A DNA stretch of 64,000 bases from contig CM064512.1 in the NCBI GenBank assembly GCA_032716605.1, forward strand, positions 25,615,781-25,679,780, in the 5' to 3' direction. Each line of letters begins with the position of its first letter. Position 1 is the stretch's first letter. The notes below the pieces were generated by a model. That model searched no databases and was not told where the DNA came from. It was given only the letters and a program-made list of their open reading frames with translations. The stretch comes from Paralithodes platypus (lineage: Eukaryota; Arthropoda; Malacostraca; Decapoda; Lithodidae). Position numbers and translations under genes: made by a program. Below, one piece after another: positions 23,652 through 35,303 of this stretch.

Positions 23652-24461
23652 GGAGATATTTTTTGGACCACGGTCCCGTTGCGCTCAAATTTTGCGTGAT
23701 TTGACATTTTCTGGCCGGTAGACTATGTTTGCATATGCCGTTGCAATGCCACTAGCCTTGCACTCGATCCCAGTGCGTGTAACACGATTTCCTATACGAT
23801 TGGAACGTGATCGCTTAATCGTTCCTTCGCACGGCGGTTTTCGTGTATGTGTGATGTACCCTTTAGTTAGCATGACAACAAATACTTCCTGACTCCATCG
23901 ATCGGGGAATCTTTGGATATGTTCTCATCCCAATATATCTAAAAAAGTATGATCAATTCAATTACTTCAGACATAGGTATCATGGTACTCCTTTAGGTTT
24001 AAACATATACTAAGGTCAAAGGTGAGCTACCCACGTTACGAAATTGCTGTTCAAAGTAAGCAACTAATATACTTCTATCATGATTCCGAAATTATTTCAG
24101 AGAGTGATAAATAACCAATGGCATGTATCTTACACATACATTTAGCAAATAGACAAAGCCAACCAAAATAGGGACACGGAGGTGGACTAATGATTGAGAG
24201 GGGGGGGGGGGGGGTATATAGGTTCGGGATGCAACATATCTCCGTTTATATTTTTGCCCCTGTGTTTTCTAGAGAGCCTTCATCAACTGAATATTTTCGT
24301 TTATTGTTACAAGAAAGGAAATTCAATTAATGCTAAGGGGCAAACATTGTCGTGCAACTTACATATTGTCAATTTCGATGTGAAATGTCAGAAGAGTATA
24401 TGGAACTCTTGGCATGCTTTTCAGTTTAAGGCAACGACAAAGCTAAATGTCAGGAGCAGAA
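23652..24461. other. Unassigned DNA with poly-G tract
   Basis: No gene is supported. A 15-G run lies at 24200-24214. Confidence 0.35.
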
Positions 24462-24533
24462 CGTCGACGTTGTGTCTACCTATATCGACCTCACCAAGGC
24501 ATTTGACACAGTGAGTCGACAAGGCTTGTGTCC
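24462..24533 (+). pseudogene. Tiny LINE RT fragment (motif A)
   Basis: About 24 codons read VDVVSTYIDLTKAFDTVSRQ, matching motif A of RTE-type reverse transcriptases (IDLTKAFDTVSR is characteristic). Nothing else of the RT is visible on either side, so it is a short relic. It could belong to the same family as the endonuclease at 2863-3985. Confidence 0.6.
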
Positions 24534-25070
24534 AAGTGGGTGTGTTGTGGTGCACTCGGATACCATAGACTCTAGTCTACCTAGACGAATTTGTGGACAC
24601 CCTATTATTTTCTTAACCCCTTCTGTACCGGCAACATCATTTTAACTTCATTATGGTTGCCATTAGACAATATTATTCAGTTTCAAAAGGGTCTCCAACA
24701 ATTAACAAGCTTCGAACTATATCACTTAACCCTTTTGACGACCACAGATACTTCTTAAACTACACAGGATCGTCTAAATATAGTTAGAATAAAGCTGTAA
24801 AAACGTCGCCGGTATATAAGGGTTAATGCGATTATAACTATCTAGATTGAATTTTGGATAGAACTTGCTTTTCAATAAGTAGTATATTAAGTTATGTAAT
24901 TGGTATGCAAATAACTACATTAATACATTTGTTTGCAGATATATAATTCCATAATTATAAATAGGTGAAGTCCACGAATATGTATGAGTGTTCTAGAGAC
25001 TATGGCATCCGAGTGCGCAACAGTTTTATAATGTAATTAGCCGAGGTACTCACATTCTGAGTGGGTTAAA
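24510..25070 (+). repeat. Interspersed repeat interrupted by a MITE
   Basis: Sequence on both sides of the MITE at 24617-24822 matches 46500-46930: cggataccatagactctag and accctattattttcttaa on the left; ttttcaataagtagtat and a gagtgttctagagactatgg-like tag on the right. The second locus lacks the MITE. No coding content was recognised. Confidence 0.65.
24617..24822 (+). mobile_element. 206-bp TTAA MITE with paralogous empty site
   Basis: Flanked by TTAA at 24613-24616 and 24823-24826. The ends are CCCCTTCTGTACCGGCAAC on the left and, on the opposite strand, CCCTTATATACCGGCGACG on the right, giving inverted repeats of about 19 bases. The related locus at 46572-46580 has one TTAA where the element should be, which marks the exact insertion. 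This fits piggyBac-type MITEs. Decayed relatives lie at 1069-1282 and 1811-1974. Confidence 0.8.
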
Positions 25071-25420
25071 CCGTAGTCCCTTTATCCTGATAAAGTTGCA
25101 CATTGATAATAATAATCTTACGTGGTTACCAACCCTCGTCCACACTGAGTTTATGTTTATTAAAAAATAAATCGTTTAACCCTATAATAGGACAATTAGA
25201 CAGATAGTGATAGCCATATACCATGACTTAGGTTTATAGTAGTAATGTGAACAAATATTGATGTTATAAAAGACAATAACAATAATAGCGGTATTCAGTA
25301 AACTTCTAATACTTACAAATATATACATTGGTTTGTATATTTATATATTTAGAAAAAAAATAGTTTAATGACATAAATATGAATTTGTTGGACGTGAAAC
25401 AAAATATATATGAACATAGT
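25071..25420. other. AT-rich DNA, no gene seen
   Basis: No supported feature was found in this stretch. Confidence 0.35.
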
Positions 25421-25424
25421 TTAA

Positions 25425-25902
25425 CCCTTAACTGGCGGCGCGCGACATATGTCAAGTTAAATAAATGTGGACTATGTGGCGGTGCACGACAGCTGTCGAG
25501 TGCCATTTTCAGCACGTAATGTTGCTGAGAGAGAGCTGAGCGGTGGGACGAGCGTAGTAACCTTATGACCGCTCCCCACGACCACCGTGGACATACTGAA
25601 TTGTATTCCACCCTTCTCCCCCCTCTCTCACTCGCTACACAGGGAATTATGTACGGAAATTACCTTATTTTAGGTTTTTTGCACTCGTGTTGCACGATTG
25701 TTGCAAGAGAACCAGTGGTCATACAAGGATGGTTCAGGTGTCATTGGAAAGCTCTGTTTACGCCCTTTCAGGGATAGATACTTGTTTTACACTCTGGGTC
25801 TTGTTTATTCATGAAAATGAGCAGGGAAACAACCCTATTTAGGGTAAAAAGCCCCCGCTGGGCGGCACAGTGTAAAATACCCTACCACCCGCTCTTAAGG
25901 TG
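25425..25902 (+). mobile_element. 480-bp TTAA MITE, copy 2
   Basis: Flanked by TTAA at 25421-25424 and 25903-25906, with ends CCCTTAACTGGCGGCGCGC and, on the other strand, CACCTTAAGAGCGG. It is collinear with 15871-16350 and has clear substitutions and small indels, so the copies are not recent duplicates. It has no ORF of interest. Confidence 0.78.
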
Positions 25903-25906
25903 TTAA

Positions 25907-26818
25907 AGTCATTAGGTAGACAAAAGTAAAATAAATAAAAGAAACAAAAAAATAACGATACACAAATTGCTAGACCAAGGCGAAGCAATTGGCTATAACA
26001 CGTTCGTTCCGTTGCAAGGTGAAGGACCTAGGGTGCTAGGTATTACAGATCCCTGGTCATATAATTTTTACAACCGATAATTCAAATTGCAGCAATAGAA
26101 GTTAACGGGAATACAAATATTGGAAATTACATTTATGATATATACATACATATACTGTATTATACGGTATGTGTGTGTGAAACAGTAACGCTAATAATAA
26201 CAAATACATATATGCATCAATATACCATACGCATGTGGATACACACACATGCAAACACAAACTCATCTTAGTCAACTGTGCTATATCGTAAAAGGCGACC
26301 ATATGCATGCAGAACTGTGGTTCAATCTAAACGGAATATGCTACACCAACCGACTTTGTTGCTGGGATATTGACTTCTCGTGAGGATAGAAGTTAATCCA
26401 ATGAACTTAAAGCTGTAATTGGTGTTGAGGCGTCAAGGTATCGTGGTAGTGTTCAATATTCGTTATGGTTGCATCAGCAAAAATAGTTATTTTAATGGAT
26501 AAGTACACCCAAATGATTGTTTGATTGTATTGTACCAACATGGTTATTTTGACCTCTGTGTAGTCCTCTTCAGAATGTATGTACACAAGTGTATAATTAC
26601 TACCGAGAATGTGTGGGTGAGTGAAAGCGGGAGATGAAAAGGGGGTTTGTATATAAAGGGATAGGTAAGAGAACCAAGTTATAATGGGTATTCATGTTAA
26701 TACACACAGGAGAGGTGGAAATGAGGATTGACTGTATGTGTGTGGTGTATTTACTGTTTGTGCTGTTGTTGTTGTGTATATTATTGTTTAACTTTCATAT
26801 GTACTGTATACATGAAGT
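25907..26818. other. AT-rich DNA, no gene seen
   Basis: No gene is supported. A small near-palindrome with TATACTGTATTATACGGTAT lies at about 26152-26171. Confidence 0.35.
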
Positions 26819-28264
26819 ATGTTGTTACGACCGGGTCTACGAATAAAACAAGGGCACTTAATGATTGGACTAGTAATAGGGCACTATGCAACAACGGTAC
26901 GCTAGATCCAAACCCTTGAACTTATATGCCGGCGAACAAAACACCTATACCCTCCAGGGTTAATCTGTGATAGCGGGGTATCCTTAACTGGGCATAAATG
27001 TACTCTACTTCAGGCTAACCGACACTGGTATAGCCTGATAACAAACAAGATGCAAGTTACGTTAAAATGCATAAAGAGGAATATATGGAAAGATCAATTA
27101 AATCACGGCAAGATTTAATACAATAAAAAGATGCTTCAATACAGTTACTCTAAACAACAATAAACTCTTCACTCCTATCTGAAAGAAAGTGAAGTATAGT
27201 CCTACAGCATAGACCTGGAAACTTCTGAAGAAACTCTGATGCTCATAAGATGCTCGTACTGATCTTGAACTATATAAAGGCAGGAGGCAGGACACCACAC
27301 GTGTAAATCGAATACACAAAAAGAATGGACATATCATGTTAACTGACACGAGAATACTATAAATGCGCAACGGTAGCAATGCTCGACACTAAAAAAAGTA
27401 CTTCCTCATCAACGAAACAGTCTGCTATGGTTGTGCGGCTCAACAACAACCTAGACCAATAAATGCTGTGAATAATAATGCGTACATATCAAAGAGCTTA
27501 TATTAAATACTAACAAGTGTCTATTCGATTAATAATGTCTAGCTGGGATACTCTAGGTAAGGAACTGGGGTTGAGCAAGACAGGCTCGTAGCCTAGCAAT
27601 GTCCTTAAGACTGCATCCTTTAAGTTACGTTAATTGACTAGGGTGCTCTCTTGATAGATCCAGATCACATGTATCTGGTTCTATCCTGGCGACCCTCCAA
27701 AGACAAGCAAAGAGGCAGCAAAGTGTGGAACAGGTACAGGCCAAAACCCTCAGTCAACACAATGCTGCACCTGCAAAGGACGCCATCGGAAAGACAACCC
27801 AGGCTACCACAGGACCGGACGAAGTCGTGTAGGTATAAGCAAACCGTACACACATCGGAGACAACGACTACAGATACATTATCCCAGTCTTGCATTAAAT
27901 AAAAGAGCAGAAAAACTAAATCAATAATGGAGACACACACAAAGTTCTTAACCTATACTAACTAAGAACCCTCAAACCTATTCTAAGTACATGTAAATAT
28001 ATCTGAGGACGGCGCATGCAATACAATGGGCCGGCTATGGAAACCGTATGCGAACCCAAGGGGATAAGTAATTGAATAAAGGCGAGAAGTAATGGAAAAG
28101 AAGAAGTTCAGAGAGAGAAACAGTGATAAAGGTGGTGATCGGAGGAGAGTATGCAAAGGGATGTTAGAAGCACGCGCGCCAAGCCTGTCCTGACGAGGAA
28201 AGCTCCTGGGGACCCTCGTGTAGGAGGTTAGTTACACAGGAGGCCGCAAAGGCGCGATGGTCGG

Positions 28265-28331
28265 CCAATCACGGGCCGAGACATCACAAGACAGCAGGTG
28301 TCACGTGACATAGCCAGACACGCCGGCCAAT
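28265..28331 (+). promoter_or_regulatory. CCAAT / E-box cluster in solo LTR X
   Basis: Two CCAAT pentamers (28265-28269 in GGCCAATCACGG and 28327-28331 in GGCCAATAGC) bracket a CACGTG E-box (28302-28307). The inverted copy of the LTR keeps both CCAAT boxes (as ATTGG near 40250 and 40315), but its E-box reads CATGTG. LTRs normally carry such enhancer/promoter elements; activity here is inference. Confidence 0.45.
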
Positions 28332-28347
28332 AGCAAGCGAGAGGCAG

Positions 28348-30107
28348 GGATGCTCCCGCACCTACAGACTGGCAATCTTGTAAGTGACCCACTAGGTAAA
28401 GCTAACCTTCTTGCAGATATTTTCTCCACCAACTCAACCATAGATGAAATATATCAAGATGTCCCTGTACTTAATTTTAATTCGCCTGAAATTCCCTCAC
28501 TTAAGATCCACACCAGACATGTCAAAACTATTTTGCAGAATCTCTCAGTAGATAAGGCTCCTGGTCCAGATGAAATTCCTCCAATAGTACTTAAGAATTG
28601 CTCCTTGGTGCTCGCTCCTGTATTGGCAACATTTTTCCGTCTATGTACTCATACCTCATGCTTCCCAGTACCCTGGAAAGAAGCAAACATCCATCCAGTT
28701 CCTAAAAAAGGTGCCTCTTCAGATCCATCAAACTACAGACCAATAGCTATAACTTCCACTCTTGGTAAAGTCTTTGAAATTATATTAAATAATCACATAA
28801 TTAAGCATCTTGATAATAATAAATTAATCAGTGATAGGCAATATGGTTTTAGACGATGTCGATCAACTGCAGACATTCTTTGCCTTCTTACGCATCAAAT
28901 CAACCAAGCTACAGACCAACATGGTGAAACACATACAATAGCACTGGATATATCAAAGGCATTTGATAGAGTCTGGCATCAATCCTTATTGTCGAAGATG
29001 TCACACTACGGCCTTGCATCATTAGTTCCACTAATTTCTTCTTATCTTCATAACAGAAAAATATGTGTAATGGTAGATGGCCTTTATTCTCAATTTCACT
29101 CAATAAATGCTGGTGTTCCCCAGGGATCAGTTTTGGCCCCAACTCTGTTCCTCATTCATATCAATGATCTCATATCTACCACTCATAATCCAATACATTC
29201 CTACGCAGATGACTCAACGCTCCACAGTTCCTTCACATTTACCAATTCTTTCACCCAACCCGATCTTATAAATTCAAAAATAAACACTGCAATTTCTCTG
29301 AACCAGGACCTTTCTAGAATTGAAGAATGGGGACAAAAGAATCTAGTTTCCTTTAATGCACAGAAAACCAAGTACATTACATTTTCTAACCGACAGAATC
29401 TCACTGACTCCCATATATTTTTTAATGATGTAAATATTCCCACTTCCCCTAGTATTGACATTCTCGGTGTAACATTAACTACTAACTTGAGCTGGACACA
29501 TTATGTTAGAAACATTGCTAAGAATGCCTCTATAAAACTGGGACTCCTGTACAGAGTTCGAGAATTCTTCACTGACGAGCAGTTGGCCGTAATATATAAT
29601 AGTCATGTGCGTTCTCAGATGGATTACTGTTCACCTCTGTGGAGTGGAAGTGGAGTGGTTGCATTGAGGCAGTTGGACAAAATTCAAAATAAAGCTATTA
29701 GATTAATCAATAACCCTGCAATCACACAGGACCTTCCTACATTTTCCATACGAAGAAACTTTGCATCCCTTGCATTATTCTACAGATATTTTCACAGCAA
29801 TTGTTCCGAGGAACTTGCTTCAATTGTGCCGCCTCTCCACATCTTTTCCCGTAGAACTAGGGCAGCTGAGAGCGCCCATGAATTTACACTTTCTCCTCCA
29901 CAATGCAGAACTTCTGCTTATCAAAATTCATTTATCCCTAGAACTACTACTCTTTGGAATTCACTTCCATCGAATTGCTTTCCACAAACTTACAATCTAC
30001 AAATGTTTAAATCCAGTTGTTACAAACATTTTATGAATGGAGGATGCCTTTAGAAACATGGACCTTTTTGTTTTATCTGTGTTTTTCCTTCCTCCGTTCA
30101 TTGTCTC

Positions 30108-30146
<39 letters not shown>
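28348..30146 (+). mobile_element. LINE-B copy 2, inserted in solo LTR X
   Basis: This is the longest of three LINE-B copies, 5'-truncated at about 28348 and ending in a long A tract (about 30111-30146) after the shared tail cctccgttcattgtctcctt. LTR sequence lies on both sides, and the empty LTR copy at about 40150-40210 shows where it entered. The LTR is somewhat diverged around the junction, so the exact target duplication could not be read. Confidence 0.92.
28350..30053 (+). CDS. LINE-B reverse transcriptase, uninterrupted open frame
   Basis: This 567-codon frame is open from an ATG at 28350, at or next to the LTR/LINE junction. It would copy LINE RNA into DNA at a nicked target. Visible in order: VDKAPGPDEIP (residues about 67-77), HPVPKKGASSDPSNYRPIA (115-133), QYGFRRCRSTAD (164-175), motif A ALDISKAFDRVWH with catalytic D200, motif B AGVPQGSVLAPTLF (254-267), motif C SYADDST (284-290), then thumb (DILGVTL) and a C-terminal domain with RSQMDYCSPLW and NSLPSNCFP. 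The endonuclease normally preceding RT is missing through 5' truncation, so it is not an autonomous element. All RT catalytic residues are kept. The ATG is the first in frame, but the native start lay further upstream. Confidence 0.85.
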   Translation: MLPHLQTGNLVSDPLGKANLLADIFSTNSTIDEIYQDVPVLNFNSPEIPSLKIHTRHVKTILQNLSVDKAPGPDEIPPIVLKNCSLVLAPVLATFFRLCTHTSCFPVPWKEANIHPVPKKGASSDPSNYRPIAITSTLGKVFEIILNNHIIKHLDNNKLISDRQYGFRRCRSTADILCLLTHQINQATDQHGETHTIALDISKAFDRVWHQSLLSKMSHYGLASLVPLISSYLHNRKICVMVDGLYSQFHSINAGVPQGSVLAPTLFLIHINDLISTTHNPIHSYADDSTLHSSFTFTNSFTQPDLINSKINTAISLNQDLSRIEEWGQKNLVSFNAQKTKYITFSNRQNLTDSHIFFNDVNIPTSPSIDILGVTLTTNLSWTHYVRNIAKNASIKLGLLYRVREFFTDEQLAVIYNSHVRSQMDYCSPLWSGSGVVALRQLDKIQNKAIRLINNPAITQDLPTFSIRRNFASLALFYRYFHSNCSEELASIVPPLHIFSRRTRAAESAHEFTLSPPQCRTSAYQNSFIPRTTTLWNSLPSNCFPQTYNLQMFKSSCYKHFMNGGCL

Positions 30147-30148
<2 letters not shown>

Positions 30149-30399
30149 CACTCACCACCATCTCGCTCTAAAAGTCTCTCTCATTCCCACGGTGGTACTA
30201 TCATCACTACTATTGATATAAAATATAACCCGTTGTCACAGACGAAAACAAAGACCACCACTGGACTGTCTGTGACAATACGATTACTAGGAAAGAAAGA
30301 ACAACATTCTCTGATAACTGTAGCCCATTTCGATGTCGCTGGCGAGCGCTAGTGGCTAACGAGAGGCGATTCTGCCAACGCTGGTAGACGTCACAATGT

Positions 30400-32331
30400 C
30401 TAAAACATATGAGTGAGATCCATGAATTAATGTTACTACACTTAATCATCATTGATCCACGGACAGTCAGGACGAGAGTCCAATGTTTAACCCACTCCAC
30501 CACAACGTGATGAACCTAGCTAACCAATACCTATTTACATTTAAGTGATGGGTAAATATTTAAATAGGTTTGATCACACCGTATAATTTAGTAGGTTAAA
30601 GCACTCCCTCCTGGTATATCTATACTATTAACGTTATGTTCCAAATTAATGTACCTCCATGCATACGTTACAATCTGTAGATTCGACCGCTGAACATAGT
30701 GAAGTCGTGTAGTCTTATTCCAGGTGGCGAGTGAGACATCGTTAGTGGTCTTGTCTTCCTAGACCAACGATGCCTGGTTGTTTCATCTTGGCCCGTTGTC
30801 ACTTTAATTGTCCGTGATTCGATCCAGGGTGAAGGTAGAAGCATTTCAATGTAGAACTATACGCAAAATGTTTTGAACTTCGAAAGAACCGCTGGGAATC
30901 AATGAGTTGGGAATAATCTGAAGTAACAATTAATACCTTAAATAATTCCTAGAATGCATACAAAATAGCCAACATATAATGAAAAACAGCGTATAGTAAT
31001 GCAAGCTGTCTTTATAATTATGTTGCTGTCTTGGGAAGAACTCTGGGAAAAATAATCTTTATGTCAAAATGGTTTGGCGCATATTAAACATATACTAGTG
31101 CTCTACTGAAAGGCATAGACTTGCTATAAGTTATGTTAGAACAACAGTAACACTATGCATGCCAGGGGTTCCAGTCATCACCAGTCGTTACTTCATTTTT
31201 CGCGCACAAGGACGTTATTTGTACCCTTCCTGGGATATTTAAAAGCCTTTATGACCATCAGGGGTGTTTAGAAGCCTTTAGTTTAATTACTTAAACTCGT
31301 AGTTTTCCTTTAATCTTATGTCACTGATATATATACACAACGTTTACACTATTATAGCAGAAGATACCTGGAATAGAATTATTCAGCCTGTGATTCCACT
31401 CTAAATTACGGATTGTGTGGAGTGTATAGTGTACATTTACTGCAGGAGTGACTGCATATGTGACATTGTCGGTAAACAGTAAAATCAAATCCAACAGGGA
31501 CTATACCCTGTTCCAAATAAGTAGGTCAACACTCTTGAACATTATCCTATATAACTCATACACTACTAAAGCAATCAAGCAATTGTTTCTACCATTTGGG
31601 AAGGATCAGCCAGGGAATAGGCGTGACAATGTATAGCCTGTTTGTTCTGGCCTTTATTGAGTTATAGAGGTTAGGGTTCAACATTTATGGCATACCTATT
31701 TTGAACAGGGTATAGCATTCACATTGTAAGTAAATATCCTCCATCTCCATACACTCTAACTGATATACATTTCATAATGATCGTCTCAAAATTATTTCAA
31801 TATAGGCCTATAGTTCTATTTGATCCCTGATTTCTTTCTTGTAGTTCATCAAGTACAGATGTTAAAAGAAACCTGGCACTCTGCATGTTATATGAAGGGT
31901 AATGGGATTTAGAGTTCTCAAAAAAATATCTTTACTGTTAAATTCCATATAACATTTTGTCCCCCAAAATAACGTTACGAAACACGAATTATACTATACA
32001 CACACCATGCATTAACCCGCTATGGTAACTTTACCTCATTTCTAAATACTCTAATCCCATCAGTTTGAAAAATATAAAATAGCTGGTTATACATGTGTGT
32101 GTACTGCCTAACATATTTCAGTCATTACATATTCGAATGTTTCTTTTACTCAGAATAGAATCTCCAACCTTCATCAGATTTATTGATTATAACTGTAAGA
32201 TATAGACCATATGTCTTCGAGTTTATGTTATCATGTGTCTTTCTCAAACTGTATAGAGCAATAATCCCAATTTACCCACATCTGAATCACTGTTTGGGAA
32301 CTCCTCACTGAACCCCTCTCAGGAAGCGAGC
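30400..32331. other. AT-rich DNA, no gene seen
   Basis: No coding region is supported. A hairpin with arms catcgttagtggtct and agaccaacgatg lies at about 30737-30772. A phrase near 31235-31290 (aagcctttagtttaatta) resembles 35640-35670, part of the MITE at 35577. Confidence 0.35.
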
Positions 32332-32562
32332 TTAATTGCCGACTTGTGAGTTTCGTTCTATAAGGAAGTTGGAGCTGTAGACAACGATATTTAACAGAAT
32401 TTACAGGTAAAATACGGTCGTAATACATTTATAAATACATAAAACCCAATTCAATATACCATTTATCCATCAGAAACGTACATTATTATTGCGTTTCTGT
32501 TTAATATCGATATTCACGGCTCCAACTTCCTTATAGCCTGAAACTCGCAAGTGGTCAATTGT
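32332..32562. repeat. Foldback repeat (arms about 67 bp)
   Basis: The left arm (about 32332-32400, with ctataaggaagttggagc) is complementary to the right arm (about 32496-32562, with gctccaacttccttatag). About 95 bases of AT-rich spacer lie between, including a smaller hairpin near 32471-32500 (CAGAAACG...CGTTTCTG). It may be a MITE; no target duplication was identified. Confidence 0.75.
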
Positions 32563-35299
32563 CTTTCTCCAGGACAGACTTTCCATCTCTCCCCTTCACC
32601 ACTCTCTGTCATCTCCAGGGAAAGTCCTAACAGTGACAGTTGTACCAAGTTGGACGGGTCCACATTGTTCACCAGGGGCTGGAAATGAACACTGGGGAGC
32701 GGAGAGGATGCACTAACAGGAGAGAAGAATGTTCACACCTAATTCATTGCTTCCCTAAAGGATAACAATAAATGTTTCATGCACTCCTATTATAATATCA
32801 TCTATTTTGTTTATGAAAACGCCCATGAAATTAATCTAGGGGTGTTCATCACTCTCTTTGTATAATATGGTCCACATATTGGTAATCAATACTACTTTCC
32901 AAAATGCACCACAAATGCGTCTGCATTATACACTGGGGGACCTCCAGCGCAACTGTTCTTTATATATAGCAATAGCTACAGACTAAAATCATAAAGCAAG
33001 CCATTCTAACAGCTTAATTACTATAGGTTATTATATCCCAAGTTACACAGGCTAACTCACAGGAGCCTAAACCTGACGAGTTGAAGCCGCTGTTTCTCAA
33101 GCATTCGCCGGTGAAAAAGACAGGTAAATGCTTTAATAATGCGTAGGTTAGTGAGTTGACCTTCGTGAGTGAGGGGTAGGATTCGCTGGATGAGGGATGA
33201 GGATTGATATTTGTCCCAAATAGATGCTTTCTGGTGTGTTTTGCTCCATACAACCCAATCAAAAGCACTTATGGCTATTATAGAGCTTTGTTCCTTGATC
33301 ATCTTTTCTAGGCTATTTTACCTATTCATGTTTTGTATATTCATCCTTTATCTGTCGTGTTAGATTAATCATGACCCAAGCCATGAGTTGATTGAATACA
33401 CATGTACCCACTCTGATGTTTCCTAAGTCACTGAGAACATGAGTTACCGGGAGCGTGGTCGTGTATGGTACCTCTGGCAACTCTTCTCAGTATTAACACT
33501 TGTCACTCGGGAGTATTTTAAACAGAAAATAATAAACGTAAGGGTACAGTGTTGCCACACCTTTCCATTGAATGAACATAAAACGTACCCACACGCCTCC
33601 TGTGGTTTGAAAGTTTCAAGGGCGTGGTGGAGTTAACTGGTAAATAAAAAAGGTTCTCTGAAACTATTATCCTTACAGTACAATGAACTCTATAACGTTA
33701 ATCAGGGTGGCCAGGTAAATTTAGACATATATTTTTTTCCTTAATACTGTTGCAAAAGCCTATTAATGACACTGTAAGTGACTGTGCAACATCAATTAGG
33801 GTGAAGCAGTTTAAGGGATGGACTAAACACCCACCTTGAATAATAGTGCTAAAAGGATACCTACAGTAGAGAGCTTCGGAGTCAAATGGACTCTAAAATA
33901 TGTAGTCAATCCTGCAAGTGCTTTAATTAATTGACACAGGGGCTACCTTCATAAAGGGTGAGTAAGGTGTCAGGCAATAGACAGATATACAGTAGATGTT
34001 GTTTACTATAGGATTACCAAAGTGGTAACGGACCCATTATGACTAAACAGATAGGCGGGAACACATAGAATCTATTTTAAAAATATATAAATATTCTTCT
34101 GCCGAAGGCTAATGATTAATTAAGTGCCGTAAGCATGTTATATGAAAAAATCCAACAAATCAGTGACTTAAAAAAGCTATCTGCGAAATGTTATCAATAC
34201 AGTGCTCCTCATTAAATGGTGTATATATTCAGCCTTACAGTTGTTCAGTTCAATAATTTCTGAAACTGACAACCGTAGAAATGCATCATAATTGTAATAT
34301 ACCATATATGAGAGATAGGCAACATTAATGTTCGGTGCTGAAGTGCTTGGTTACCTAATAACTACACATTTATACAGGGCACCGGTATGCATATTCATCA
34401 AGTCTGGTATTTTATAGATACAGCGTATGATGTGCCATAGACTAAAGTCAATATTTGTCCAGATATTTTTTTCTTTAGGACATGTATCATTCATATAATA
34501 CCAATAACAAAATATAACAAATATATAACTGATACTGGCAATAGCGTAGTTGGTCCGATTTTTAACCCAGGGCAAACACTGTTTAAAATTATATCTATAT
34601 TTATTATGTACGTACTATATAACGGAGGTAAACGGATTAGGTAAGACCTGCGGTATCCATTTATTGTATATTAATTAAATGGATGTATATACAAAGATAT
34701 TAATCTTAATTATTTAAAGATAATTGACAATAATTATACAATTATTGACTTATGCAAACTGTACAGCCTAATAAAAAGCAATGCATTATGTGTGAACAAA
34801 ACATGTATCAGTAAACAATAAGCAAAATAATACAAAATATAGCAAGCAACAACATAGCCAATGATCCTTACAAGGCTGCTTGTGACAATTCTACCTAGCG
34901 TATTTGGAAGAAGGAATGAATAGTACCGTTAGAAGAGGAACTATTCATTTGTAAACTACATTATGGGATTTAAATATTACCAAAATATGCCTCTTAGGAG
35001 ACCATCGACGAATTATGCATTCATCGTTTTAAATAAGATGTCCGGTGTTTTTCGCAATGTTGAGACCAATGTCATCTTCATTTCACAAATGTTAGCACAG
35101 AATAGTTGTATATACCCGATGTAATTGAATAATTGTTGAATAATATTCCGCTAGAGTGACTGCTGACATTGTTATCATAGCATAATATAGCGATATAAAC
35201 GAATGTTACTATATTTAATTGATACACTTTGCCCGATTTATGTCCAATGATTGGTTGCCCTGATTGATATTGAAACAACACAATTGCTGTAATTGGTTG
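32563..35299. other. AT-rich DNA, no gene seen
   Basis: No gene, RNA or repeat boundary is supported across this 2.7 kb. Open frames are short and compositional. Confidence 0.4.
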
Positions 35300-35303
35300 T
35301 TAA

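Larger units (their letters stand above)
26823..30395 (+). mobile_element. Solo LTR X, copy 1, with nested LINE-B
   Basis: It begins TGTTACGACC and ends GTCACA, flanked on both sides by the same four bases ATGT (26819-26822 and 30396-30399). The same sequence recurs in inverted orientation at 39931-41816 with its own, different 4-bp duplication. TG...CA ends, a short target duplication and no internal coding region identify a solo LTR, left after recombination between the two LTRs of a Gypsy-like element. Without the 1.8-kb LINE-B inside it would be about 1.77 kb. A TATA-like GATATAAA lies at 30215-30222, about 180 bases before its end. Confidence 0.9.

Noticed and set aside
27665..27940. Antisense frame in solo LTR X that resembles the frame at 40683-40871
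   Set aside because: The resemblance follows from the two LTR copies being homologous; no domain, start context or codon-level conservation can be shown.
30737..30840. tRNA or tRNA-derived SINE (GATTCGATCC B-box-like and a hairpin)
   Set aside because: No cloverleaf or properly spaced A box could be drawn on either strand; only a simple hairpin is supported.
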